From assembly GCF_000001735.4 (NCBI RefSeq), contig NC_003070.9, positions 2,542,001 to 2,606,000 on the forward strand: a stretch of 64,000 nt of DNA, in the 5' to 3' direction. The position numbers and the translations under genes are program-made. Shown in pieces: positions 46,051 to 57,900 of this stretch. This stretch comes from Arabidopsis thaliana. Taxonomy: Eukaryota > Streptophyta > Magnoliopsida > Brassicales > Brassicaceae. How positions within the stretch are numbered: position 1 is the stretch's first letter; every line of letters begins with the position of its first letter. The notes under the pieces were generated by a model. It was not told the DNA's origin. It searched no databases and saw only the letters and a list, made by a program, of their open reading frames with translations.

Positions 46051-46270
46051 TATGGATTGCGATTGTGTTTTAGTTTGTCAAACAAAATTTTGTTTTAAAT
46101 AGTTGTCGAAATCTAGTTCAAATTTTGGAGAAATAAGATTTAGTGAATTGATAAGAAATGTATTTAGTTGCGTTTGCTCATTTTAAGGGATTGCAATTGT
46201 CTTTTGGGTTGTCAAACATTTTTTGTTTTAAATAGTTGCTGAAATCTAGTTCAAATTTTGGAAAAATCTG
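46051..46270 (+). repeat. Direct repeat inside unit B, about 87 bp each
   Basis: Copies at about 46051-46138 and 46184-46270 share GTTTTAAATAGTTG and GAAATCTAGTTCAAATTTTG with few changes. Part of the nested repeat structure. Confidence 0.7.
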
Positions 46271-46524
46271 CGTGATATATGGGATTGAAATATATTTGGA
46301 ATGTTTTTCGTTTGTTAATCAATTTATTGCTGAAAAAACTAATAATTAAAAGCCAGTGACAGCCATTGTAAATAAGTTTCAACTCCAGGATTTATTTCAC
46401 AAAATGGATGCAAAAATATATATATAGATTATATCTATATATATGTATTTTAAAATCTTTCTCACTTTAACCTCAACATCCAAAGTTTATATGTATATAT
46501 AGTTTATTTGCTCGATATGCAAAA

Positions 46525-46596
46525 GCGTCTGTAGTCCAACGGTTAGGATAATTGCCTTCCAAGCAATAGACCCGGGTTCGACTCCCGGCAGACGCA
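46525..46596 (+). tRNA. tRNA-Gly (anticodon UCC)
   Basis: A 72-nt cloverleaf can be drawn in full. The acceptor stem GCGTCTG pairs with CAGACGC, with A as discriminator. The D-arm is GTCC/GGAT. The anticodon stem ATTGC/GCAAT encloses the loop CTTCCAA, so the anticodon is TCC (46558-46560). The T-arm is CCGGG TTCGACT CCCGG. There is no intron, and CCA is not encoded, as expected for a nuclear tRNA. A T-run follows the gene (46601-46608 region), suiting RNA polymerase III termination. Confidence 0.97.
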
Positions 46597-46993
46597 TTTA
46601 TATTTTTTAACAATCTTTTCTGAAAATTTGAAAAGACAACATTTTGCATACACCAAACATATGTACATATGTTGTGTTCTTGTTGGACTCGATGGTTTAT
46701 CAACCCCAGGTCCAATAGGACAACACGAAATTATCATACAAACCACAATGATTGATTGTCCCCAAACCCTTATTTCTGTTACCAACTCCACCATATTGTC
46801 ACAACTTTTCCCCTGTTATCAAAACTTCCAAATCAATGTTCTATGAATTTTAGTTTAAATTTTTACCAATTGTTTATTGATTTATACGAATTCAATCAAA
46901 TGTAAAACACCAAACAGAATGGATCAGTAAATATAAAACTTTGTTATCTTCTCCAAAATTTACATTTTCATGTGTGTATAGACTATAGTATGG
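46597..46993. other. Intergenic, ADT6 3' flank
   Basis: AT-rich. The open frames here overlap the tRNA or use non-ATG starts and look non-coding. It probably includes the ADT6 3' UTR. Confidence 0.5.
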
Positions 46994-48235
46994 TTACGAT
47001 GAAGTTGATGATGTTGGTGACCAAGGAGTCATATCCATGGGATAACTCCCAAGCACCCGCAAGAACGATGTAAACTCCTGAACCTCGGCAAGCGCGTTCT
47101 GAGCACGCGCCTCCGCCATCGAGGCCTCGAAGTCAACATAAAACATGTACTCAAAATGCTTCGCCGTCCCGACATTGGCATCATCCACGACCCTGATCGG
47201 ACGGTTGTGATTCGGCCTCGATTCGATCTTCGTCAAGCTAATGTCTCTGAAGGCGAAAGCAGAGAGCACCTTGAAAAGCACGCTGGTTCCTTTCTCGTGC
47301 GCAAAGACAATGCTAGTCTTGAACGGTCTATCTGTTCTAGGTATGATTGGCTCACGCGCCAGCATCACGAAGCGCGTCACGTTACTCACGTCGTCCTGAA
47401 TCCCATCTTCCAAAATCTCCAACCCGTATATCTCGGCGGCGCGTGCACTCGCGATAGCGGCTGTGTCGCGGAGGTTGTTAGAGGCGATGAACTCAGCGGC
47501 TCCTGCGGTGTCATCAACTGCCTCACGTGCGACATTAAGTCCGAGCTTTGTGAGCGTGTGCTCACACTGAGCGAGACCTTGAGGGTGTGAGATCACACGT
47601 GTGAGAAACTCTTTACGAACGCCGGGAAGAGCCAGTAAACAGTGATGAACAGGGAGTTGAACTTCGCCGACTATATGAAGACGGTGACGGAGGAGGAGAT
47701 CGTAATTACGGTGGATAGAACCGCCGAGAGAGTTCTCCACCGGTAAAACAGCACGATCTGCGATCCAAAGCTCCACCGCTTGAAACGCAACCTCAAATTG
47801 ATCGCAAGGTATAGCTTGACAATTAGGATAAGCTTTACCAGCGGCTGCTTCAGAGTAAGCACCGGGAACACCTTGATAAGCGACGCGTAGATTAGATCCG
47901 TGCATCGGAGCCGGCGAGAGATCCGTCATGCTAAGGGGTTTCAGTGGATTATGACGATGCTGTGGAACCAACGGATTGCTATCAGATTTCTCAATCGGAA
48001 CAAGATTCATTCCTGGAACTCGTGCGGCGGCGCTGTTATGGCCGTTGAGATGATCAACTCCGCCGGAAACTGGAGGCACAGGTAAGGATTCAGATTCTTC
48101 TTGAGAAATAACCTTGCTTGTTAGAATAGCGCAGGAGCTCTGCCATTCAGAACGACCAGATCGCGCGATAAGCGCAGTCGCCGTCGCCGGCTGGCTAGCA
48201 CCTAATATTGGAGAAGAAGATGATAGAGCTTTCAT
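46994..48235 (-). CDS. ADT6: Arogenate dehydratase, plastid
   Basis: Converts arogenate to phenylalanine, the last step of plastid Phe synthesis, feeding lignin and flavonoids. Intronless, 413 residues, ATG at 48235. Residues about 1-110 are Ser/Ala/Pro-rich, like a chloroplast transit peptide plus linker. The catalytic domain (about 115-290) starts [20 protein letters not shown] and contains [32 protein letters not shown] and the substrate-binding TRF motif ([10 protein letters not shown]). The ACT regulatory domain follows ([20 protein letters not shown] with KIESRP), through which Phe inhibits the enzyme in the family. The last part is [17 protein letters not shown]. The symbol is by locus order (AT1G08250); ADT3-ADT6 form an intronless subgroup, which fits. 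Confidence 0.94.
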   Translation of the reverse strand: MKALSSSSPILGASQPATATALIARSGRSEWQSSCAILTSKVISQEESESLPVPPVSGGVDHLNGHNSAAARVPGMNLVPIEKSDSNPLVPQHRHNPLKPLSMTDLSPAPMHGSNLRVAYQGVPGAYSEAAAGKAYPNCQAIPCDQFEVAFQAVELWIADRAVLPVENSLGGSIHRNYDLLLRHRLHIVGEVQLPVHHCLLALPGVRKEFLTRVISHPQGLAQCEHTLTKLGLNVAREAVDDTAGAAEFIASNNLRDTAAIASARAAEIYGLEILEDGIQDDVSNVTRFVMLAREPIIPRTDRPFKTSIVFAHEKGTSVLFKVLSAFAFRDISLTKIESRPNHNRPIRVVDDANVGTAKHFEYMFYVDFEASMAEARAQNALAEVQEFTSFLRVLGSYPMDMTPWSPTSSTSS

Positions 48236-48943
48236 GTTTTAGCAATGGCGTCTTAAAATTGGTTATTCAAGCTCAATGAAATAGCAAAGTCGAGAATGTA
48301 GAAAAACATGTTTTCCTGGGGTAGTTCGTTTGTGTGGTCACTTCTCCACCTACCACAACCACCTTACAAGTCACAGTCGTATGGACCATACCGGCATTTA
48401 ACTGAAAATTAATTCGACCCGATCCGGTTTAAGTTATTTGGTTTCATAAACCGATTTTCTCCATACCCCAATTGAGATATGAGAGTGTTTAAGACTTTAC
48501 CGGAGGTGATTCGAGTTCAAGGAGACAGTCTACACTTGTGACTTGTGAGTCGGAGCTTGAGAACACCTACAGCTACAAGAAGGAAGTTTGTTTTCGCCTC
48601 GAGCTAGAAATCCTAATTTGTCATCATCGTCTCGAATGGAAAGGCTGTGTTCGAAATCCAAAATGCAAATGCGATAAAGATGGGCTTTTAGATAGGCCCA
48701 ATTAGAGTCCAAAAATGAGGGGCTTATCAGTGATTTGGTTGCCAATACCAAAAGCGCGGGAAAATGATAAAAGATTTTTTTTTCCTCTCTACTCTTTCAC
48801 TCACTTTCTCCGGCATCCACGAAGCCCTACCAGTAAAAGCCCTTTTGTTGACCCTAAATTCTCCTTCAAAGCTTCTCCAGGAATAAAGCTCCTCTCTATA
48901 TAGGAATCTCTCTCTGTCCCGCGTAATTTATAATCGCCGCAAA
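48236..48943. promoter_or_regulatory. Divergent promoter region between ADT6 and POL2A
   Basis: 708 bp between two start codons on opposite strands. Near the POL2A side are TAGGCCCAATT (site II-like, about 48693) and an E2F box (48756-48763). The rest has no clear features; the ORFs inside use non-ATG starts or are short. Confidence 0.6.
48756..48763 (-). promoter_or_regulatory. E2F-binding box TTTCCCGC
   Basis: Exact match to the plant E2F consensus TTTCCCGC on the minus strand (GCGGGAAA on the plus strand, with flanks GC...AA). It lies about 180 bp upstream of the POL2A ATG. E2F control of replication genes is established in plants; for this site it is inferred. Confidence 0.65.
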
Positions 48944-51900
48944 ATGAGCGGAGATAATCGAAGACGGGATCGAAAGGATACGCGGTGGTCGAAGAAGCCT
49001 AAGGTAGTGAACACTGCGGAAGATGAACTCGAATCTAAACTCGGATTTGGGCTTTTCTCTGAAGGTGAAACCCGACTTGGGTGGTTACTCACATTCTCAT
49101 CGGTAAGTTCTCCGACACTCTAATCTGGACTCAACCTTGTTAATTGAGAGTATTTGAGTAGGTTTCGGATTCGATTATATGTGAATTTCTGTAAATTAAA
49201 TATAAGCATTGGCGACTGAACCATACAATGAAACTCCATTAGTGCGAGAATTTAGGATTCTAGGTAATGTCAAAGTACTAGTATTTACTGATTGGATAAT
49301 CTACTACGTTTTGCAGTCATCTTGGGAAGATCGCGATACTGGGAAAGTCTATAGTTGTGTGGACCTTTACTTTGTTACTCAGGTGAGCTGCTATAATTAT
49401 GGTCATTACTCATTACTATGTCAGCTTCGTATAAGTTGATGAACGATTATATTTTTGTTGTTGCATTTTTCTAAATAGTTAACTGAGTTGAGGATTTTTT
49501 TCAGGACGGCTTTTCTTTCAAGACAAAGTACAAGTTCCGTCCTTACTTTTATGCAGCCACGAAAGTATGATAGTTTCTCTCTGGACATTATCGGAATTCT
49601 CCTTGAATCATTCATGTATTTTCATTTTATATGTCAATAAACTGCAATGCCAAATTACAGGACAAAATGGAATTGGAACTCGAAGCCTACTTGAGACGCC
49701 GATATGAAAGACAAGTTGCTGATATTGAGATTGTTGAAAAAGAAGATCTTGATCTTGTAAGTCAGTAAAGCATACTATGATTATTATTAGTTTAAGTCTG
49801 ACTTCCTCATTGTGTGATGTAGTTGACTAGTGTCTTCCACCAGTTGATTAATGTTGTTTCTCTACTCATATCAGAAATATTTGCTACAACCTTTAGTTGT
49901 TATCCTCTTCTTGTAACCCAAAACTGAACATTTGTAGTAAATAGTCCAAAAGTAGTCTTGAATCCATTAGGTGAAATCAATAGGCGTTTGCTAGTATGTA
50001 ACATGGGCTGTAGATGTTAAAGTTAGTTTTCTTTAAGTGTTTATTGATTGTCCTTTAGTGCAATTGTATGCAAGATATGAAGGTTTCAGTACTTTTTAGT
50101 TATCAATTCGCTTAGGATGTCTTTGTAGCTTTTTTCTGTGATACACAATTTTGAGTTCCTTTATTTTATGTTCATGAGCAGAAAAATCATCTATCTGGCC
50201 TGCAAAAAAAATACCTAAAAATATCATTTGATACTGTGCAACAATTGATGGAAGTCAAGCGGGATTTGTTACATATTGTCGAACGAAACCAGGCAAAATT
50301 TGATGCACTTGAAGCATACGAATCCATATTGGCTGGAAAACGGTAAGACATGTAATTTTGTTCTTTTAAATCACTTAAGAGTTTTGTTGATTTTCAATTT
50401 TTACCTCTTAACCTAAGTTGTTTCTTAGTTATTTTTCAAGTTTATTTTTAAGGGTTTCAGATGTCCTGATCATTTTTATCTTTATTCTTGGAACGCAGAG
50501 AACAACGTCCTCAAGATTGCTTAGACTCTATCGTGGACCTCCGCGAGTACGATGTACCTTATCATGTTCGATTTGCAATTGATAATGGTATCTTGTTTAG
50601 TCAAACCAGAATTTCTGTTTAGTCCTCAAAATTGTCAAAATCATGATGTTTTCTTGGTGTCCAGATGTGCGGAGTGGGCAATGGTACAATGTCAGTATTT
50701 CCAGCACCGATGTCATATTGGAGAAGAGGACAGATCTTCTTCAACGCGCAGAAGTCCGTGTTTGTGCCTTCGATATAGAGACAACAAAGCTTCCGTTGAA
50801 GTTTCCTGATGCTGAATATGATCAAATTATGATGATATCCTACATGGTCGATGGGCAAGGTTTTCTAATTATTAACAGAGAGGTAACTGCTGTATACATT
50901 TGTCTGTATTGGATCTGATATTGTAATGATGATTTTTTACATGGTGGATGGGGATTGTTAATTCATTAATTTAGAGAACCTACTATATGGCCTTGCTTTG
51001 CCATTTTTGTAGAAATGATCCATATAAGATTATCCCGCTTGTTTAATTGATTTCGTATGATGTAACTTTAAGACTGTTTTTGGACTAGCATAACATTTTG
51101 CTATAATTTAAAACATAAATTCTGATATGTTAACCGTTTTTTGTTGCATATATCATCTCTGTTTGATATCTCAGCTCTATGCTTTCCTTATATATTTTGT
51201 ACTACTGCAATCTTGTTTGATTATTAATGTAGCATCTTTGCACTTAATTCAGTGTGTTGGCGAAGATGTAGAAGATCTGGAATATACACCAAAACCAGAA
51301 TTTGAAGGGTATTTCAAAGTTACTAATGTTAAAAATGAGGTAAAATACTTAAGCTCCTGATTTGAATATAAAATCAGAAACATTGATGTGCAGGTGAGTT
51401 ATTTCTTGGTTATTTCTTGTAGGTTGAACTCCTCCAAAGATGGTTTTACCATATGCAAGAGTTGAAACCCGGTATTTATGTTACATACAACGGTGACTTT
51501 TTTGACTGGCCATTTATAGAACGGAGAGCATCTCATCATGGGATAAAAATGAATGAGGTATGCTAAAGTTTTATTCGTTGTGGTTTTGAATTAATTTTAT
51601 CTGTCTGCATGACTAAACGGATATAATATATCTACTTGGAAAGTGTATATAAAAGTTTGTGACATTATTCGCTGACATTCTATAGTGGCCTTGTGAGTGT
51701 GCCTCTGCATAAAGTAGAATAGTGACGCTGCTCAAGTACTTCCTAGACTGTGTACTGAATTATCTTGCACGACGATGCTTACTTTTACATATTATTGTTT
51801 CCTTGTGGAAGATAAATTTTCATCCTTCAAAATATTCAGTGACTTGTGTTTTGCATTTCAATACTGAAGTCTTCTGAGAGTTGGCAAGGTGCTGCCACTC

Positions 51901-54900
51901 ATTCTCCCGGAACTTGGTTCTCTTCTCAGTTCTGTTTAAACCTATCTTTCTTGCTTTTTCATTTAAAGCCTAGTTCGTTGCATCTTACTCGTCACTTCCT
52001 ATCCTATTTCTACTATCTTCCACTGGAGCATAATGGTCAACTGTAATTCCATAATTGGCTGGTGTGTTTTGTTTCTTTCCCTTGTGGTTCAGGAATTGGG
52101 ATTCCGTTGTGATCAGAATCAAGGTGAATGTCGAGCTAAATTCGCTTGTCATTTGGATTGTTTTGCTTGGGTTAAACGTGATAGCTATCTTCCTCAGGGA
52201 AGCCATGGTCTGAAGGTTCATTCTACTTCTATATCTGAGCGATTATTTATCTTTTGTGGTCATATAATATTTTGTTAAGAAAGTCATATTATGATTTTGA
52301 TGCTTGTTTCTTAATTAAATGCCAGGCTGTTACAAAGGCAAAACTAGGTTATGATCCACTGGAAGTGAACCCAGAGGACATGGTTCGGTTTGCGATGGAA
52401 AAGCCCCAGGTATTGACGAGAAGTTAATCCTGCTATTTCTGTAAAACATGTTTTTTTAACCATTAGAGCTGGTTGTTAGATACTAGAATGGGCTAGAGTT
52501 ACAAACTGTCGATGATAAGTGATCAAGTGATTCAACTATGGCTCTTTATGGGTTGCATAAATGTTCTTCTGTTCATCTTTAATTCATTGTCTTATCATCA
52601 GTACACAAAATTTAGAAGCGGACATAGAATTCAGGCAATTAATGGTGTCAACTGTAGATTTTTCTAGTCTCTCTGTAGTGCTTGAAATATTTGTATGGGT
52701 GCTTATATCTTATTTCTATTCAATGCTGGGAATCATCTCGCAGACAATGGCCTCCTACTCTGTCTCTGATGCTGTTGCAACTTATTACCTATACATGACA
52801 TATGTCAATCCATTCATTTTTTCTCTCGCAACTATCATCCCAATGGTCCCTGATGAGGTTTTACGTAAAGGGAGTGGCACCCTTTGTGAAATGCTTCTGA
52901 TGGTTGAGGTATCAACCTATTTACCACAAGGTTTTTAGCAATCTTTACTGTGTGACACATTCTATTAATTGGAAGTTTTCCATTCAGCACAGGCTTACAA
53001 GGCAAATGTTGTATGTCCCAACAAAAATCAAGCTGACCCTGAGAAATTCTACCAAAATCAACTTCTTGAAAGTGAGACATATATTGGTGGTCATGTAGAG
53101 TGCCTTGAAAGTGGTGTTTTCAGATCTGACATTCCAACCAGTTTTAAACTCGATTCATCGGCATACCAGGCAATTTATCTGCTTTATATTTATTCACTAT
53201 AATGTTTGTTGATTTGTTTAATTGATTGCTGAGCATTACTTTTTCTGATAGAGTTTCAATTCAATTGTCACTGATTTGTCTGTAGTTTCCTCTGAAGTGC
53301 TGCAGTTTATAGTAAAATCTATGTAGTCTGTAATGAATGTGTGAAGCAAAATGCTTCCCATTCTTGTGTGCATGATTGTATCATAGCTAATTAATGCACC
53401 TATCTGATATTTGACGCTTTGATTGCCAGCAACTGATCGATAACCTTGGTCGTGATCTGGAATATGCTATCACTGTAGAAGGAAAAATGAGAATGGATTC
53501 AATTTCCAATTATGATGAAGTGAAGGACGAAATCAAGGAGAAGGTAATGAATTTCTCTTCTGAATAAAAATATTGATTTAATGTTTGTTCCCTTGTTTCT
53601 TGTCAGCATGTTGTTACTCTTGTCGCTTTGTATGGCTGACACTGCATACACATTCATACTGAAAGATTTTTCTTATACACTCATACATGCTTAGCTCGTA
53701 TCTATGAGCCTTATCTCATGTAGAGTAATCCCATTAGGGCTTGTGGAAGAACATTAGTTAGTCCTTAGACTACTGTTTGAGCCTCCGGAGGAAATCTGTC
53801 TGTCAAGTATCCTCTATCATAGTTGTTATCAACTATCATCTGCATGCTTGGATATTTTAAAGCAGAATTTATAACCTGATCGTCTTGTGAATTATCTCCC
53901 TTTATCTTTGATTCGGGTTGAAGTCTTAGTTCTGTCGTGGTTTGGCGGTTTTATTGATTTTGTAGCTTGAGAAGTTACGAGATGACCCTATACGGGAAGA
54001 GGGGCCTCTTATTTATCACCTTGATGTCGCAGCCATGTATCCAAATATCATCTTAACAAACAGGCTTCAGGTACATCTAATCTCTGTTTGCATGTTTCTA
54101 ACTGATTTAGGGATTATATGTTGTAGCATGCGATTGTAAATCAATATCTACCAAACATCAGCTAATTGGTGATGTTCCATATACAAAATAATCACAACCG
54201 TGACTTTTACGATTGTGAACCCCCTAGATATATTATGTTAAGCGAAAGTTTCCTCTAAATTCTCAGCCACCATCAATAGTTACGGATGAGATTTGCACAG
54301 CATGTGATTTCAACCGCCCGGGAAAGACCTGTCTTAGAAAACTTGAATGGGTTTGGCGTGGTGTGACATTCATGGGAAAGAAAAGGTTCTTAACATATAT
54401 ATCATTCCTAACTTTGGATTTAAACCTTGTTGGTATAGTCTTAAGTTCTCAACTTTGTTTCAAATGGTTTGCAGTGATTATTACCATTTGAAGAAGCAGA
54501 TTGAGTCTGAATTTGTTGATGCTGGTGCAAATATAATGTCTTCAAAATCGTTCCTTGATCTGCCAAAGGTGGATCAACAATCTAAGCTAAAAGAACGACT
54601 AAAAAAATATTGTCAAAAGGTACTCTCTCTCCACCGTAGTAATATTTTCCCCACAATGTCAATATATAATGGCAAGTTTTCTGCTATTGGTAGGCTTATA
54701 AACGAGTACTTGACAAGCCAATTACTGAAGTTCGTGAAGCTGGGATATGCATGAGAGAAAACCCTTTCTATGTGGATACTGTTCGGAGGTGCGTTTCTTG
54801 ATTAAGACTCTATTTGTCGTTTAGTCTTTTGGGAAGCATCTCTCTTGGGTGAACATACAACTGCTGATAATGAAACATTTAGACAAGTACTAATTACTTT

Positions 54901-57900
54901 TTCAAATTGCTTTTTATTTGGTGGTCTTTGTATGTTATTAAAGCTTTCGAGATAGGAGGTATGAATACAAAACACTTAACAAGGTCTGGAAGGGAAAATT
55001 GTCAGAGGCCAAGGCAAGTGGTAATTCAATCAAGATCCAGGAAGCACAGGTAAGTTATCGTTTATACTTGCTCATATATATGATTTTCAGAATTTCTTTT
55101 AGATGGTTATTGACATTAAAATTTGGAACAGGACATGGTAGTGGTTTACGATTCCTTGCAGCTAGCTCATAAGTGTATACTTAATTCCTTCTATGGATAT
55201 GTCATGCGAAAGTGAGTCCTCTCTTACAAAGAGCCTGGAATTTGGTGTTATTATCATTGTCTGTTCCAATTATGTTGACCCAAAGCTTTACTTAAAACTA
55301 ATTCCAGGGGTGCAAGATGGTATTCCATGGAAATGGCTGGTGTAGTTACCTATACTGGAGCCAAAATCATACAGAATGCCCGTTTGCTTATTGAGCGAAT
55401 TGGGAAACCACTTGAGTTGGATACAGATGGTATATGGTGTTGTCTCCCTGGATCTTTTCCTGAGAACTTTACTTTTAAAACAATGTAAGATTTTGTAATC
55501 TCCATGATTTACATCATTACATGTATATGTTAGGAATTTCCTTGTTCTGTTTTTTTTTTTTAATATATAGCATTTCACTCTAAGGTATTTCCAAGAGGCG
55601 TTTTATTTCCTTGTTTAATTAAGGTGGATTACATTTTCTTGTGGTTCTAGAGATGTTAATAAACCATCAATGGTTTTCATTATTGCAGAGACATGAAGAA
55701 ACTCACCATCTCGTATCCTTGTGTTATGCTTAATGTTGATGTGGCAAAGAATAATACAAATGATCAATATCAGGTTTGCCGGCTATTCCTTACTTAAAAG
55801 TAGCTTCTGTGTTCAGTCTTAAATAAGCAGATGATATAACAAGCCCTTTTGTGGTTCTGAAAGCATTTTGCCTTGTGTTCAGTTTCTGTTTTTACTCTTA
55901 ATTTTGGTTTTGGAACAGACTCTTGTAGATCCTGTACGCAAGACATATAAATCACATAGTGAATGCTCAATTGAATTTGAAGTAGATGGACCGTACAAGG
56001 TATGCTTAAACGCTTTGAATTTTTGACATGTGCTGCTCTTTAATTGCTGCACAAAAAAATATTTGTAACCCTCTCCATTCAGGCAATGATTATTCCTGCA
56101 TCGAAAGAAGAAGGAATCTTAATCAAGAAGCGTTATGCTGTTTTCAATCATGATGGAACCTTAGCAGAACTCAAGGGGTTTGAGATCAAGCGTAGAGGGG
56201 AGCTGAAACTCATTAAAGTTTTCCAGGTACCCTTCCCTTTTCTTGTGTTGTAATGATTCTGATTCATAAAAAAATGTTTCTTTATTTATTTTTAGGCTCA
56301 ATGTTATTGAGTGTATTTCGCCAGATCCACTTATACTAGTAACTCTTTCTAGCAGCAGTTTTAAGGTTCTAATTCTGACGTTTTTGTCATAATAATTCTC
56401 TGTTAGGGAAGATTCCAATGGTTCTAGATTGCTTGTTCAGGTGGCCATTTAGCAATTATTGAGAGCTCATCTTCTAGCTCCATTGTTCGTAAAAGAAAGA
56501 AATGATAAATAAAATTTTTGGTATCTGACAAAATGCATGTAACATTTTTTTTTAAAATCTCTGTCATATACATTGGATTCTTGTGTTTATGGACTGTGTA
56601 ATGTAGTAAGACGTTCATAATTTGTTAGACACAAGCATCCCAAGAAAATAGGCAGACTTTTACTTGATGAATATGTGTCTCTGTTGAAAAATTAGAGGTC
56701 AGCTTAGTTTATGAAGCTGTCAGGCGCTGAAAGAAATCATATTTTCTTTTTCTTTCCTTTCCCTACAGGCCGAGCTTTTTGACAAATTTCTCCATGGATC
56801 AACTCTTGAAGAGTGTTATTCTGCTGTTGCAGCGGTTGCTGATCGATGGCTTGACCTACTCGATGTATGTGAAATATCTTGTTTCTTGTTCTCTTTTAGT
56901 TGATTATTTCTTTTACTTAGCAGGAAGACTTTTCATACAGGTGCTGCTAAATTCTCTTATTTGCAGTTGGGTCATTTATCTCATAGGTTTTCTTTCACAT
57001 TTTCTCCAGAATCAAGGAAAAGATATTGCCGATAGTGAACTGCTAGATTATATATCAGAATCAAGCACAATGAGCAAATCGTTAGCAGATTATGGTGAGC
57101 AAAAGTCATGTGCAGTGACCACAGCAAAACGCCTGGCTGAATTTCTTGGTGTTACAATGGTCAAAGATAAAGGACTACGTTGCCAGTACATTGTTGCTTG
57201 TGAACCAAAGGTACATTTCTTTTAAACTTGAAATTTCTCGACACTTTTGTGTTTTTTCCTCCTTTGACATCTGCTCAAGGAGTACTAGAAGTTGGTTACT
57301 TTGAAAGGTATCTCCAACCCGAACATAGCAGGGAAAACCAAAGAGTTAGGTCTCATGTCTGATTCACATATCTTCTTTCATCCTTACTGATATATTTATT
57401 AGTACAAGTAACACATAAGTGGATGTTGTACTAACAATCTTTACTGTTGAAGTTCTTAGTTAGGAACACTGCTGATATGTACATGTTCCCTTAGTTAAGA
57501 ATGTTGCTCACATCTAAAAAGTAGTTACTGTCCGTTAAGCATCTTTCTCAGCTAGTCTAGTATAGTGTCTCCATCACACTGCTTATTAGTAACTTTTTAC
57601 TGTTACGACTTAACAACTTTTCATGATTAGGGTACACCGGTAAGCGAACGTGCTGTTCCTGTTGCCATATTTACAACAAATCCGGGTAAACATTCTGTTA
57701 TTTGGTGTGATGTATTGTTGCATTCTTAACGCTCATATGTGATGTAAATCTTCAAAATTAACAGAAGTTATGAAGTTTCATTTGCGAAAATGGTGCAAGA
57801 CATCATCAGATGTCGGAATTCGTCTGATTATTGACTGGTCGTATTACAAGCAGCGCCTTAGTTCAGCTATCCAAAAAGTTATTACCATTCCTGCTGCAAT

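Larger units (their letters stand above)
45213..46427. repeat. Tandemly duplicated AT-rich repeat, two units of about 0.6 kb
   Basis: Unit A (45213-45831) and unit B (45832-46427) both start ACTAGATTTTxACCCGCG and end in GCAAAAATxTATATATAG. Shared blocks include TATAAAATATTTTTATTTTA and TTATTAAGTAACGTCCT in the left part and GATTTATTTCACAAAAT in the right part; the middles differ. The CG-rich palindromic ends (CCGCGGTACACCGCGG at 45848-45863, CCGCGGTACCCCGCTAG at 46005-46021) resemble those of non-autonomous Helitron or MITE-like repeats, but I cannot assign a named family. Confidence 0.75.

Noticed and set aside
45213..46427. CRISPR-like repeats
   Set aside because: The repeats are in a plant genome, lack unique equal-length spacers and are explained by tandem duplication.
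46473..46794. ORFs covering the tRNA region
   Set aside because: They read through the tRNA-Gly sequence and use non-ATG starts.
47156..47590. 144-residue plus-strand ORF
   Set aside because: Antisense shadow of the intronless ADT6 coding region.
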